A stretch of DNA of 43,806 nt from Levilactobacillus hammesii DSM 16381 (GTDB lineage: Bacteria > Bacillota > Bacilli > Lactobacillales > Lactobacillaceae). Below, piece by piece: positions 15,379-23,769 of the stretch; within the stretch, counting starts at the first letter, position 1; each line of letters begins with the position of its first letter. The position numbers and the translations under genes are program-made. Where the stretch lies: positions 52,725-96,530 of the forward strand of contig NZ_AZFS01000059.1 of the NCBI RefSeq assembly GCF_001434395.1, given 5' to 3'. The notes beneath the pieces are model-generated. The model was not told the DNA's origin, made no database searches, and saw only the letters and a program-made list of their open reading frames with translations.

Positions 15379-16365
15379 ATGCATCCTGCAGAAGTATTTG
15401 ATTACGAAGATATCCAATTAGTACCGAATAAATGTATCATTGAAAGCCGTCACGACGCCGATACCAGCATCGAATTTGGTCCCCACCGCTTCAAGATTCC
15501 CGTGGTGCCTGCCAATATGGAAACGGTGATCAACGAACCCCTGGCCGTCTGGCTCGCCCAGAACGACTACTTCTACGTCATGCACCGGTTCCAACCCGAA
15601 GAACGTCGGGGTTTCATCGAACGGATGCATGAAAAATCTCTGTTTGCTTCCATTAGTGTCGGCGTTAAAGCCGACGAACATGCCTTCATCGAAGAGTTAG
15701 CAGCCGCCGATTTGGTGCCAGAATACATCACCATCGACATTGCCCACGGCCACAGTGACGCCGTGATTCGAATGATTAAGCAGATTAAGGACAAGTTGCC
15801 GGACAGTTTCGTGATTGCCGGTAATGTGGGCACGCCCGAAGCCGTCCGCGAACTAGAAAATGCTGGTGCCGACGCAACCAAAGTCGGTATCGGTCCTGGT
15901 AAAGCCTGCATCACCAAGCTCAAAACCGGATTTGGGACTGGGGGCTGGCAACTTGCCGCCCTCCGGCTCTGTGCCAAGGCTGCCCGCAAGCCAATCATTG
16001 CGGACGGTGGGATTCGCTACAATGGCGACATCGCTAAGTCCGTGCGTTTCGGTGCCAGCATGGTCATGATCGGCTCAATGTTGGCGGGCCATCAACAATC
16101 TCCTGGTAGCCTTCTGACCATCGACGGCCGGACCTTCAAGCAATACTGGGGTTCCGCTTCCGAAAAGCAAAAGGGTGCCTACCGGAACGTTGAGGGTAAG
16201 CAAATGTTGGTCCCATTCCGGGGCGACATTGCGGACACATTGCATGCCATGCAGGAAGATCTGCAATCCTCAATCTCCTACGCGGGTGGCCGTAATCTGC
16301 TGGACATTCGGACGGTCGATTACGTCATCGTTAAGAGTTCCATCATGAACGGCGATAATTACTAG
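15379..16365 (+). CDS. guaC: GMP reductase
   Basis: 328 residues of the IMPDH/GMPR TIM-barrel family. Converts GMP to IMP with NADPH, releasing ammonia. [29 protein letters not shown] (catalytic Cys loop) and [15 protein letters not shown] (phosphate site) are visible. The CBS domains of IMP dehydrogenase are absent, which favours GuaC. The start is ATG 15379 with AAGGAGTG 6 nt upstream; an in-frame GTG at 15370 overlaps that ribosome binding site and is rejected. With purA it recycles guanine nucleotides into AMP. Confidence 0.95.
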   Translation: MHPAEVFDYEDIQLVPNKCIIESRHDADTSIEFGPHRFKIPVVPANMETVINEPLAVWLAQNDYFYVMHRFQPEERRGFIERMHEKSLFASISVGVKADEHAFIEELAAADLVPEYITIDIAHGHSDAVIRMIKQIKDKLPDSFVIAGNVGTPEAVRELENAGADATKVGIGPGKACITKLKTGFGTGGWQLAALRLCAKAARKPIIADGGIRYNGDIAKSVRFGASMVMIGSMLAGHQQSPGSLLTIDGRTFKQYWGSASEKQKGAYRNVEGKQMLVPFRGDIADTLHAMQEDLQSSISYAGGRNLLDIRTVDYVIVKSSIMNGDNY

Positions 16366-16415
16366 CCGTGACGCCTCACTGAACTAAGTGAACCATCGTC
16401 ATACTCTAAACCACA

Positions 16416-16466
16416 CCCAAAATCCCCCCTTGATCAGTATCCAGTTGATCAAGGGGGGATTTTGGG
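16416..16466. terminator. Terminator of purA-guaC
   Basis: A very strong hairpin: AAAATCCCCCCTTGATCA pairs with its complement across a 9-nt loop, and the stem ends in TTTT. Confidence 0.9.
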
Positions 16467-16491
16467 TTAAAAATTGAAGGTTAAACATCTC

Positions 16492-16980
16492 AATATTGGT
16501 AAGCTTTCGTGCCATTAAATTAGTCTAAATTTACCGCACTCCGGCTGCCAGGGATTCCACCTGCTGTGAGGACGCTTCAGACTGAAAGTACGCCAGTCTT
16601 CTCGCTCGCTTTGAAGCCACGAAAATCACGTGTCTCCAAAGTCGCCCGTGGTGTAAGCTAGCTGAAAAAACGCCAGCTAACACCACTTTCACGGTTGGCT
16701 CCATCCCTGACCACCTCCGGCTCTGAATGTGTCTTACCATAACAATTGTTGGTAAACGTGGCAAATTAGCATTTTCGGCTCAATCAAGACGGTCACCGTC
16801 ATGATATCAGTTGTCTGAGAATACAACTTAAGCCGTGAGGTCGGCAAGGCGAAGGTACAACTAGATTACCTAGTTCGAAGACTACTGTTGTTGCTAGGAC
16901 AGGCTTGGCCGGTACTTTGGAGCTTTCAAATTTAATGTCCCTGGCAGCCATAGTGCATCCAATTTTAGACTCATTTAGCC
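16492..16980. repeat. Intergenic modular repeat, copy D (type-2 cassette only, end-repeats visible)
   Basis: The scaffold carries a type-2 cassette (16547-16722) flanked by direct repeats CTCCGGCT (16539-16546 and 16715-16722). At 16839-16846 the scaffold runs GGTCGG straight into CAAGGCGAAGG, where copies A and F hold the type-1 cassette, so this copy is an empty type-1 site. The left end (16511-16539) and right end (about 16951-16980) form an imperfect inverted repeat around TTTAGACT and ATTTA. Inside type 2, AGCTGGC/GCTAGCT and CTTTGAAG/CTCCAAAG arms are seen. Confidence 0.85.
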
Positions 16981-17024
16981 GCACGAATAGTCCAGCTACA
17001 CAAACAAAAGAATTTTAACACCGC

Positions 17025-17456
17025 TCATCGCACCACCAACACCGTAATCGGCGCGTACTTGGCCATGTAGGCTGCCTGGCTGCCAAAGTAACGACTGACC
17101 CCCTTCTTGGCCAATGAACCGATGACCAGGAGATCCGGTTTGACGTCTGGAATGACGTCCTTGATGATGCTTTCCCCGGGTTCTCCCTCCGTAATCATCA
17201 TGCGGACATCGGTGACTCCCGCGACTTGCGCCTGCTTTTGGTACTGCCGTAGATGCGCTTCCAAGTCATCGTACTCACTGTGGATAAAGTCGCTGTCCAG
17301 TGTCTGGTAGATACTCAGCTGTTCGTTTTCCAAAACGGAAATAATAATCAGTTCCGCCGCATCGCGCTTTGCCAGCTGAATCGCCGTCTCAAAAGCCAAT
17401 AAGGCATCCTTAGAATCATCAACACCAACTAGAATTCGTTTAAACGTGGTCGCCAT
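17025..17456 (-). CDS. Universal stress protein UspA family (first of tandem pair)
   Basis: 143 residues, single Usp domain. Opens ATTFKRILVGVDDS, with the ATP-binding segment GSLAKKGVSRYFGSQAAYMAKYAPITVLVV at the C-terminus. About two thirds identical by eye to the protein encoded at 17640-18071, including the whole C-terminal loop. GGAGGG precedes ATG 17456. It is the distal gene behind mntH and the other usp, but a strong terminator (17585-17624) separates it, so it is either expressed by read-through or has its own promoter. No terminator is seen after it; repeat copy D follows. Precise role unknown. Confidence 0.92.
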   Translation of the reverse strand: MATTFKRILVGVDDSKDALLAFETAIQLAKRDAAELIIISVLENEQLSIYQTLDSDFIHSEYDDLEAHLRQYQKQAQVAGVTDVRMMITEGEPGESIIKDVIPDVKPDLLVIGSLAKKGVSRYFGSQAAYMAKYAPITVLVVR

Positions 17457-17584
17457 CGGCCGTTCCCTCCTTCAAACCAATCTCCTCTGACACAGCTCTC
17501 TTATATCGGCCAGTGTACGCGCGTCCGCCGCTCACCTCTCCTTTCACGCTCATACAAATTGAACAGCGCTCACGATGGGACGCC

Positions 17585-17624
17585 AAAAAGCCGGCAGACT
17601 GGGTTTCCCCGGTCTGCCGGCTTT
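17585..17624 (-). terminator. Terminator of mntH-usp
   Basis: A perfect 13-bp stem (AAAGCCGGCAGAC with its complement) and a 12-nt loop, followed on the minus strand by TTTTTGG. Confidence 0.9.
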
Positions 17625-17639
17625 GATTAGTCAATTTAT

Positions 17640-18071
17640 TTAGCGAATAACTAGGACTGAAATTGGTGCATATTTTGCCATGTAGGCCGCCTGACTTCCG
17701 AAATGCCGCCGAGCGCCCTTCTTGGCCTCAGAACCGACAATCAGTAAATCTGGCTCCACGTGAGGAATCACATCTTTAACAATGGTCTCACCCGGATCGC
17801 CTTCAGCGACTAGCATCTTAACTTTGTTGACGCCGGCATCTTCCGCCTGCTTCTGGTACTCGGCCACGTGACGCACGAGTTCACGGTGTTCCCCGTGAAT
17901 ATAATCCGAATCGAGTGCCTGGTAGACGTTCATATCATCACTTTCCAGCACGGAAACAATCACCAGTTCGGCATCGTCTCGTTTGGCTTGATGAATCGCA
18001 TAGTTAAAGGCTAATAATGCATCGGCCGAGTCATCGACCCCTACTAAAATTCGTTTGAATGTCGTTGCCAT
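17640..18071 (-). CDS. Universal stress protein UspA family (co-transcribed with mntH)
   Basis: 143 residues. N-terminal ATTFKRILVGVDDS and C-terminal GSEAKKGARRHFGSQAAYMAKYAP nucleotide loop. Only 3 nt separate the mntH stop from this ATG, and its ribosome binding site (AAGGGGGAA) lies inside the end of mntH, so translation is coupled. Co-expression with a manganese importer suggests a link to oxidative or metal stress. It is a paralogue of 17025-17456. Confidence 0.93.
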   Translation of the reverse strand: MATTFKRILVGVDDSADALLAFNYAIHQAKRDDAELVIVSVLESDDMNVYQALDSDYIHGEHRELVRHVAEYQKQAEDAGVNKVKMLVAEGDPGETIVKDVIPHVEPDLLIVGSEAKKGARRHFGSQAAYMAKYAPISVLVIR

Positions 18072-18074
18072 TGC

Positions 18075-19655
18075 TTATTCCCCCTTAGGTTCCTGATTGC
18101 CAGCTGCTGCATCAGCAGCCATCTGCTTAGCGCTTCGATGAAGTTCGGTGATCGTCCAAGCCAACAGGGCAATAATAGCAATGTTCAACGCCCAAGCAAT
18201 CACGTCTGCCATCACCGTTTCAGCAGACGATGGTGCGCTGCCGAAGAAAGCCAGGATGGAAGCCGGCATGTTGTACAGGTTCAATCCGGTTAACAGGAGA
18301 ACTGAGAACCAGCCCAGCCCCTTGATCCACCAGGAGTTCTTGAAACGATTGCCCATTTCCAGCTTACTATCCGTCATCATCAGCAGTGGCAGCATGGAGA
18401 ATGGTAAGGCAAACGCCAGGAAGACTTGTGAGTTGTTCATCAGATCGTTCAGGGCCGCATGTTCGTCAATGGCACTCTTACCACTGGTCAACATGACACA
18501 AATCAAAACAGGAATCACTGAAATCAACCGGGTAACTAGGCGCCGTAACCAGAGTGGCATCCGCATGTGGACGAAACCTTCCATGATAACCTGACCCGTT
18601 AAGGTCCCGGTAATGGTTGAGTTTTGCCCTGAAGCCAGTAACGCAACGGCGAATAATGTCGATAAAATCCCGGTCTTCGCAACACCGGCCAACACCCCGT
18701 TACTCATGGTGCTGGTATCGGACAAGGCTTGGAACAGACCGAAGAAGGAAGGATCCTTCACAGTCCCACTCTTGAAGACGGCAACCCCCATGATCAACAG
18801 CAAAGCGTTGACGAAGAAGGCTAAGGTCAATTGGATGTTTGAATCCAGGCTAGCGAACTTAACGGTCCGAGCCACGTCTTCTTCATCCTTGTGATTGATC
18901 TGCCGGGTTTGAGAAATCGCAGAGTGCAGGTACAGGTTATGTGGCATAACCGTCGCCCCAATGATCCCCAGTGCCCCAGTGATTGGCGTTTGACCACCAA
19001 TTGAAGGCGTTGAGGCAATCGTCTTAGGACTTGGAATCAAGCCAGCGAAGACACCCGCCCAATCTGGATTGGACAAGGCTACTTGGTAGGCGAAGACGAA
19101 CAGAATCACGAGAATCAAGCACACAACGATCGCTTCGATCTTCCGGAAGCCAATCTTGGTCAGCAGCAATAATAGCAAGACATCAAAAACCGTAATAAAT
19201 ACAGCGATGACCAATGGAATGTGGAAGAGCAAGTATAACGCAATCGCTGCCCCAATAACTTCAGCGATATCCGTCGCCATGATGGCAAATTCCGTCATGA
19301 TCCACAGCACGATTCCCAGCGACTTACTGGTCCGGGCCCGAATCGCTTGTGCCAAATCCATTTGACTCACGATGCCAAGTTTAGCCGCCATGTACTGTAA
19401 CAACATCGCGATCAAACTTGAAATCAAGATAATGGACATTAAGAGGTACTGGAAGTTTTGCCCACCGGTGATTGACGTGGACCAGTTCCCTGGATCCATG
19501 TACCCCACAGCAACCAGTGCGCCAGGCCCGGAATACATAAACAAAGCCTTCCAAAAACTAATATTCTTTGGAACTGCCACACTACCGTTAATTTCCTCTA
19601 GGGAACGGCCGTTGGCATATTCAATCAATTTGTGCTTTTTAACATTATCACTCAT
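18075..19655 (-). CDS. mntH: Nramp-family manganese/proton symporter
   Basis: 526 residues, about 11-12 membrane helices. Imports Mn2+ (and possibly other divalent metals) with protons. The metal site is visible: GYMDPGNWSTSI in TM1 and GATVMPHNLYLHSAI in TM6, the MPH form typical of Mn/Fe selectivity. A cytoplasmic N-terminus of about 30 residues precedes TM1. GAGGAGGAGG precedes ATG 19655. Lactobacilli lacking superoxide dismutase rely on high manganese, so this is physiologically important. It is transcribed divergently from a DtxR-family regulator; an MntR-box-like element abuts the -35. Confidence 0.96.
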   Translation of the reverse strand: MSDNVKKHKLIEYANGRSLEEINGSVAVPKNISFWKALFMYSGPGALVAVGYMDPGNWSTSITGGQNFQYLLMSIILISSLIAMLLQYMAAKLGIVSQMDLAQAIRARTSKSLGIVLWIMTEFAIMATDIAEVIGAAIALYLLFHIPLVIAVFITVFDVLLLLLLTKIGFRKIEAIVVCLILVILFVFAYQVALSNPDWAGVFAGLIPSPKTIASTPSIGGQTPITGALGIIGATVMPHNLYLHSAISQTRQINHKDEEDVARTVKFASLDSNIQLTLAFFVNALLLIMGVAVFKSGTVKDPSFFGLFQALSDTSTMSNGVLAGVAKTGILSTLFAVALLASGQNSTITGTLTGQVIMEGFVHMRMPLWLRRLVTRLISVIPVLICVMLTSGKSAIDEHAALNDLMNNSQVFLAFALPFSMLPLLMMTDSKLEMGNRFKNSWWIKGLGWFSVLLLTGLNLYNMPASILAFFGSAPSSAETVMADVIAWALNIAIIALLAWTITELHRSAKQMAADAAAGNQEPKGE

Positions 19656-19693
19656 GTTAAAAGCCTCCTCCTCGAAAATTTCTAACCGGGATC

Positions 19694-19743
19694 ATTGTAA
19701 CGTAAAAGTTAACCTTTGCAAATACTTTTTTAGGGCAACTTAA
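19694..19743 (-). promoter_or_regulatory. mntH promoter and adjacent MntR-box-like element
   Basis: On the minus strand, -35 TTGCAA (19721-19716), 16 bp, then -10 TACAAT (19699-19694). Directly upstream is TTTAGGGCAACTTAA (19729-19743, plus strand). The same 15-bp motif, TTTAGGGGCACTTAA, lies at 20011-20025 over the start site of the regulator gene. Each is an imperfect dyad (TTNAG...CTNAA). Confidence 0.55.
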
Positions 19744-19932
19744 CTTTAAAATGAATGGATATTAAGATACTTTTGAGTTAATTAAGCGGTTTCATTCCCA
19801 CGAAATCCCCTTTTCTGCTGACATGTGAAAGTCTTGCAATCTTTCTAAATATTTTTTTGCTATCCCTAACATGTATCATATCAAATGCCCATGTATAGGC
19901 ATTTTGTCTATAAAATAAAGTGAACTTTCATT

Positions 19933-19945
19933 GTGAGCAACTCAC
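19933..19945. promoter_or_regulatory. Perfect 5-3-5 inverted repeat in the mntH/regulator intergenic region
   Basis: GTGAGCAACTCAC lies in the middle of the 399-bp divergent region, away from both predicted promoters. It could be a further operator or chance. Confidence 0.3.
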
Positions 19946-20003
19946 TTATTTCAGAAAAATTTGCAAGTCACCGTATCATCCCTTAAAATTCATATTGGGA
20001 AAT

Positions 20004-20025
20004 ATAATTTTTAGGGGCACTTAAC
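20004..20025 (+). promoter_or_regulatory. -10 of the DtxR-family gene overlapped downstream by an MntR-box-like element
   Basis: TATAAT at 20004-20009 is a perfect -10; the -35 is poor, suggesting help from an activator or a weak promoter. TTTAGGGGCACTTAA (20011-20025) covers the expected start site, a repressor-type position that would give autoregulation. Confidence 0.5.
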
Positions 20026-20054
20026 TATTTTCATTCTATTGGGGAGTTGATTAG

Positions 20055-20702
20055 ATGTTGAACCATCGGAATACTTATTTAAAGATCATCGCGGAGTGCA
20101 GTTTTGCACGACCACGCGTTAGTAATAAACAAATCATTCACTTTGCTTCTGTCACACCGGCAACGGTTACCGAGATGACCCGTTCACTTCAGAACGCGGG
20201 GTTGGTCAACCGGCGGCGCTATACCGGCGTGACCCTCACCGCTCCCGGCCAACGACTCGCCTGCCAGCTGCTACATCACTATCGGCTTTGCGAAACCTTT
20301 CTCGCCCAGAAGCTTCATTTACCACTCGCTCTCGTTCCAACTCAGGCCTGGGCCATGGCGGATGCGCTGACCCCGGAAACGGCACTGGCACTCAACGATT
20401 ACTTAGGAAACCCGCAGCGCAGTCCATTTGGCGGCCTCGTTGATCCCAGTAAATTATTAGATGATACTCCGATCACCCGGCTAAGCAGCGTCACGGCGCC
20501 CACCACGGTCATCTTAGAAAGTTATCTAGAATCGGCGGCACTAGTGGACTACCTGCAACATTTAGGTCTGCCCCTAGGCGTGCCGCTCCACGTGACCAAG
20601 CACGATACCAGTCTGAGTCTGTTCTACCTAGAAGATGACCAGCATCACGAAATGACCGTTAACGATCAGGCCGCCGACTATATCTATACTAAAAAGGCGT
20701 GA
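20055..20702 (+). CDS. DtxR/MntR-family regulator with altered metal ligands
   Basis: 215 residues. An N-terminal winged helix (about 5-65) with VTPATVTEMTRSLQNAGLV as recognition region is followed by a dimerisation domain (about 66-120) and a C-terminal FeoA/SH3-like domain (about 130-215). Gene order (divergent from mntH) says manganese-responsive control. Aligned by eye to Bacillus MntR, however, the metal ligands Asp8, Glu11, His77, Glu99, Glu102 and His103 fall on Thr7, Lys10, Tyr76, Trp99, Ala102 and Asp103. Metal sensing, if any, must use other residues (His74/His75 are near). GGGGAG precedes ATG 20055. The stop overlaps the terminator stem. Confidence 0.85.
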   Translation: MLNHRNTYLKIIAECSFARPRVSNKQIIHFASVTPATVTEMTRSLQNAGLVNRRRYTGVTLTAPGQRLACQLLHHYRLCETFLAQKLHLPLALVPTQAWAMADALTPETALALNDYLGNPQRSPFGGLVDPSKLLDDTPITRLSSVTAPTTVILESYLESAALVDYLQHLGLPLGVPLHVTKHDTSLSLFYLEDDQHHEMTVNDQAADYIYTKKA

Positions 20703-20722
20703 GCACTTTAGCTCACGCCTTC
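20695..20722 (+). terminator. Terminator of the DtxR-family gene
   Basis: GGCGTGAGC pairs with GCTCACGCC around a 6-nt loop, followed by TT only. The stem includes the last codons of the gene. Confidence 0.65.
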
Positions 20723-20762
20723 CAAAGGATACGATTTAATCACCTAACACTTACGGTCGCCA

Positions 20763-20790
20763 GTCAGCGAACTCTAGAGGTTTCGCTGAC
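20763..20790. other. Perfect 9-bp hairpin between the DtxR gene and nhaC ends
   Basis: GTCAGCGAA pairs with TTCGCTGAC across a 10-nt loop. No T tract follows, so it is not a standard terminator. It may stabilise the nhaC mRNA 3' end. Confidence 0.4.
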
Positions 20791-20822
20791 GCCCACAGTG
20801 GCCGACACGCAGAAATCTTAAC

Positions 20823-22283
20823 TTAAGCACCTTGTCCCTCACGACCCGGTGCGGCTACAGTTGCGGCGGTAGCACTACTGTCATCGGATGATGGCAGGCG
20901 CTTCAAACCAACACCAGTGAAGCCACTGAGGATGGAGAAGACGGGTGAAAGGAGACTGAAGAAACAGAATGGCAGGTAAGCCAGCGTTGAGACACCCAGC
21001 GTGTTGGCAGCGAAGACGGCGGCAACACCCCATGGTACCAAGTAGTTGATGACGGTCCCACCATCTTCAAGGACCCGGCTCAAGGCCAAGTTGTCTAAGC
21101 CCCGATCGTTAAAGGTTTGCTTGAAGGCTTTACCAGGCAGGATAACGGAGAGGTATTGTTCCCCAACGAAGATGTTCACCCCAATCCCGGAAAGGATAGC
21201 GGCGGTCACCACAGAACCGGTATTCTTCAAACGTTGCGCCAGTGGTACCATGGCCGTTTGAATAATGTTGAACTTCATCAACAGACCACCTAAGGTCAAC
21301 GTCAGGATAATCAAGGAAACCGTCGACATCATGGCGCTAATCCCACCACGTGTCAGCAAGGCATCCACACTAGCATTACCGGTCTTAGACACGAAACCAG
21401 ATTCGATCATTGTTGCCACGCTGCTCAGAGAAGTGGCTGGCTTTTCAATGAATAACATCACAATAGCTAAACCAATGTTTAAGAGTAAGGTCGCAATGGC
21501 TGGAATCTTCCGCCATGCGCAGACGAACATCAGAATAATCGGTAAAGCGGCCCACCACGTAATGGAGAAGTTGCCGCTCAAAGTGGCAATGGTCTTGTTA
21601 ATCTTGCCCATGGCATTGGCATCGGATGACCCCGTGCCCATGAAGAAGTAGAGCACCAGGGAAACCAAGAAGGCCGGAATCGTGGACCACATTAAGTTTT
21701 TGATGTGGGCAAATAATTCAGATTCCGCAATGGCAGAAGCCAGGTTGGTGGAGTCAGACAGTGGCGACGTCTTGTCACCGAAGATGGCACCGGAGATAAT
21801 GGCCCCAGCAACTAATGCGGGGTTAAAGCCCATCGTAGTCCCCATCCCGAACAAAGCAATCCCAATCGTGGAAATGATGGTAAAGGCACTCCCGATGGAC
21901 GTCCCTACAATCGCACACACGAGGAAGACGGATGGCACGAACCACTGTGCTGAAATCAAATGGAACCCGAAGACCATCATGGATGGAATAATCCCAGCGG
22001 CGATCCAGACACTGATCAAGGCCCCGATTAACAGGAAGATGAAGATGGGAATAATCCCGGTCTTAATCCCATCAATAATGCCGCCGTGAATATCATCCCA
22101 GTCGGCCCCACGTAACTTGGCCCACAGAATCACTAACGCAATCACCAGTAAGACCGGTGTCATCGGTGATAACCCAAACTTAATGACACCCAATCCCATA
22201 ACGACCAACATGGCCAATAGAATAATAATTGCTTCGCCAAATTTAACTGGCTTCCAGGTACGCTTGTTGTCTTGTTCTTTCAT
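20823..22283 (-). CDS. nhaC: NhaC-family Na+/H+ antiporter-like transporter, probable tyrosine transporter
   Basis: 486 residues, about 11-12 membrane helices. NhaC-type motifs are visible, including GAIFGDKTSPLSDSTNLASAI, the conserved core segment, and GVAAVFAANTLGVSTLAYLPFCFF. The family exchanges Na+ for H+ or, in several members, amino acids. A tyrosine-specific T-box leader (UAC specifier) precedes the gene, which strongly suggests a role in tyrosine uptake or exchange; NhaC homologues behind Tyr T-boxes, and an nhaC gene next to tyrosine decarboxylase in L. brevis, are known to me. No decarboxylase gene lies here. The start is ATG 22283 with GAGGAGCGA upstream. Confidence 0.9.
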   Translation of the reverse strand: MKEQDNKRTWKPVKFGEAIIILLAMLVVMGLGVIKFGLSPMTPVLLVIALVILWAKLRGADWDDIHGGIIDGIKTGIIPIFIFLLIGALISVWIAAGIIPSMMVFGFHLISAQWFVPSVFLVCAIVGTSIGSAFTIISTIGIALFGMGTTMGFNPALVAGAIISGAIFGDKTSPLSDSTNLASAIAESELFAHIKNLMWSTIPAFLVSLVLYFFMGTGSSDANAMGKINKTIATLSGNFSITWWAALPIILMFVCAWRKIPAIATLLLNIGLAIVMLFIEKPATSLSSVATMIESGFVSKTGNASVDALLTRGGISAMMSTVSLIILTLTLGGLLMKFNIIQTAMVPLAQRLKNTGSVVTAAILSGIGVNIFVGEQYLSVILPGKAFKQTFNDRGLDNLALSRVLEDGGTVINYLVPWGVAAVFAANTLGVSTLAYLPFCFFSLLSPVFSILSGFTGVGLKRLPSSDDSSATAATVAAPGREGQGA

Positions 22284-22321
22284 AAAAATCGCTCCTCTTT
22301 GTTTATGCCTAGATTATGTAC

Positions 22322-22585
22322 AAAAAAATCGCCCCCGCTGCAATCAACATTGCAACAGGGACGATTTAGACGACAACCGTGGTACCACCCAGTTTGAGCC
22401 ACTGGTTCTAGACCCAGTCAACTCCACTCACTAGATGGTAACGGCTCTAGTTATTCTCCGCCTGCCGGAGCAGGACATTCCACTGTATTTCGTCGTAATC
22501 ACCCTGATCGGTTCGCAGCAACCACCGACTTTCTGACACACAGATGACACGCTACTTGGTAATGGAAATTAGCGTTCGTTATTTG
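22322..22585 (-). promoter_or_regulatory. T-box riboswitch, tyrosine specifier, upstream of nhaC
   Basis: Read on the minus strand. A long Stem I carries the specifier bulge GAAATACAGTGG with UAC (Tyr) at 22487-22485. The T-box sequence GGGTGGTACCACGG is at 22390-22377. A strong terminator (AAATCGTCCC... with ...GGGGGCGATTT and T7) ends at 22322. Uncharged tRNA-Tyr pairing with UAC and with UGGU in the T-box bulge would prevent termination and raise nhaC expression. The specifier was assigned by eye. Confidence 0.9.
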
Positions 22586-22594
22586 ATTGATTTG

Positions 22595-22623
22595 ATAATA
22601 GCACGATGAGAAAAGACCGTCAA
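22595..22623 (-). promoter_or_regulatory. Promoter of the T-box/nhaC transcript
   Basis: On the minus strand, TTGACG (22623-22618), 17 bp, TATTAT (22600-22595). Confidence 0.8.
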
Positions 22624-22638
22624 CCTCTAATCTAAAAT

Positions 22639-23169
22639 TTATTTAAATGAGGCTGGGTATTCCAACATCCCCCCGACATGAGCCAAAGCCCCAGCTGTCA
22701 GTGGTTTGATCAGGTGACTCCCCATAGGAACGGCCAAGCTATTATGAATTGAAAAATCTTCTGCCATCACATAGCCCCGGCTTCCAAAGAAATTCATATC
22801 ACCCACCACGCTGATAGCAGCGAAGCCGGCCAGCCGTGCCCGTGATTCCAATTCGCTCAGGAGTTGGCTACCAATCGCCTGCCCCTGCCATTCAGGATCA
22901 ACCGCCAATGAGGCGAGTCCTAGAATCGTGGTGGTGTGCCAGTTTCCCCGGATCGTGACGGGGCTTAACAACCCATGGCCCACGACCTGGTCAAGTGCCG
23001 GCTTGGCCACAACTTCTAGACTAGGTTGATAGTCATAGGTCGAACGCAGTTGGTGAATCACGTTGCCTTCGGTTCCTGCGCTTTCTTGCGCGGGCGTAAA
23101 GGCTGCCGTTACTAATTGGTCTACCTGCTGGTAATCTTCCGGTTGAATGGTTTCAAAACTCAAATTCAA
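22639..23169 (-). CDS. GNAT-family N-acetyltransferase
   Basis: 176 residues. The acetyl-CoA pyrophosphate loop appears as VDPEWQGQAIGSQLLSELE (Q-x-x-G-x-G/A form), preceded by the strand ILGLASLAV and followed by the typical C-terminal GDMNFFGSRGYV. It resembles YhbS-type acetyltransferases; the acceptor (small molecule or protein N-terminus) is unknown. TTG 23169 is the likely start, with GAGAGG 8 nt upstream; a second TTG lies two codons on. No terminator precedes the nhaC promoter downstream. Confidence 0.85.
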   Translation of the reverse strand: MNLSFETIQPEDYQQVDQLVTAAFTPAQESAGTEGNVIHQLRSTYDYQPSLEVVAKPALDQVVGHGLLSPVTIRGNWHTTTILGLASLAVDPEWQGQAIGSQLLSELESRARLAGFAAISVVGDMNFFGSRGYVMAEDFSIHNSLAVPMGSHLIKPLTAGALAHVGGMLEYPASFK

Positions 23170-23289
23170 TTCGTATACCTCTCATTTCCAAAGCGGTCTG
23201 CATCAATACTGTGCTATTATACACGACTCATCATTAAATGCGAAACATTCATTTGGCCTTAATGGTTTACCTAAGTGAATCTTAAAGAA

Positions 23290-23465
23290 TTAATTGATTT
23301 CAGATAGTCGGTTTTGCCTGCGGCAGTCAGAGATTCCGGCTGCTGTGGGGACCGCCTGCGGCCTAAGAAGCGGTCCTCCGGCTCGGTTTGAAGCCCAGCA
23401 AAGATCGCTGGTCTCCAAACACGTCCCACGCTGTAAGCCGAAGACCATCGACTAACCTTCAATAA
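23290..23465. repeat. Intergenic modular repeat, copy E (truncated type-2)
   Basis: It begins with a type-2 left arm (GCAGTCAGAGATTCCGG), keeps the GGACCGCCTGC/GCGGTCC hairpin and the GTTTGAAG/CTCCAAAC arm, and then breaks off in the CTGTAAGCCGA stem. The right half of the outer stem and the whole type-1 part are missing. Sequence is closest to copies B and H. Confidence 0.8.
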
Positions 23466-23740
23466 ACCGCAACTGTTCGTAAAGACGCCCCAGTTAAGAA
23501 CGACTTATCTCAAGTTACTAGAAGTTGTTTAAAAAGGGATTACTCCACTCGCATCCAGTCAAAACTGACAGCCACTCTAGACTCGATAACCTGCCATAAA
23601 AGTACACGCCTAATCGGGCCCATACTGACTTTCCAACCATCACGTGCCCTGTCCGTCCCCATCTCACGGGATGGCGCTGTCACGCAAGTTGGGATCGCCC
23701 AAACTGTTTGAACTCTCACTAACTTATCACCGAAAATAAC
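23466..23740. other. Gene-free stretch
   Basis: No supported gene, hairpin or repeat beyond the end of copy E. An 81-codon reading on the minus strand has neither a ribosome binding site nor recognisable motifs. Confidence 0.4.
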
Positions 23741-23769
23741 TTGAAATCTGGCCGCTAACCCCGTAAACT
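23741..23769 (+). promoter_or_regulatory. Promoter of the small membrane protein gene
   Basis: TTGAAA (23741-23746), 17 bp, TAAACT (23764-23769). Confidence 0.6.

Noticed and set aside
16531-16764. 77-codon open frame on the minus strand in repeat copy D, similar to one in copy F
   Set aside because: The similarity comes from the repeat itself. In copies B and H the equivalent ATG is followed directly by TAG, so protein coding is not conserved.
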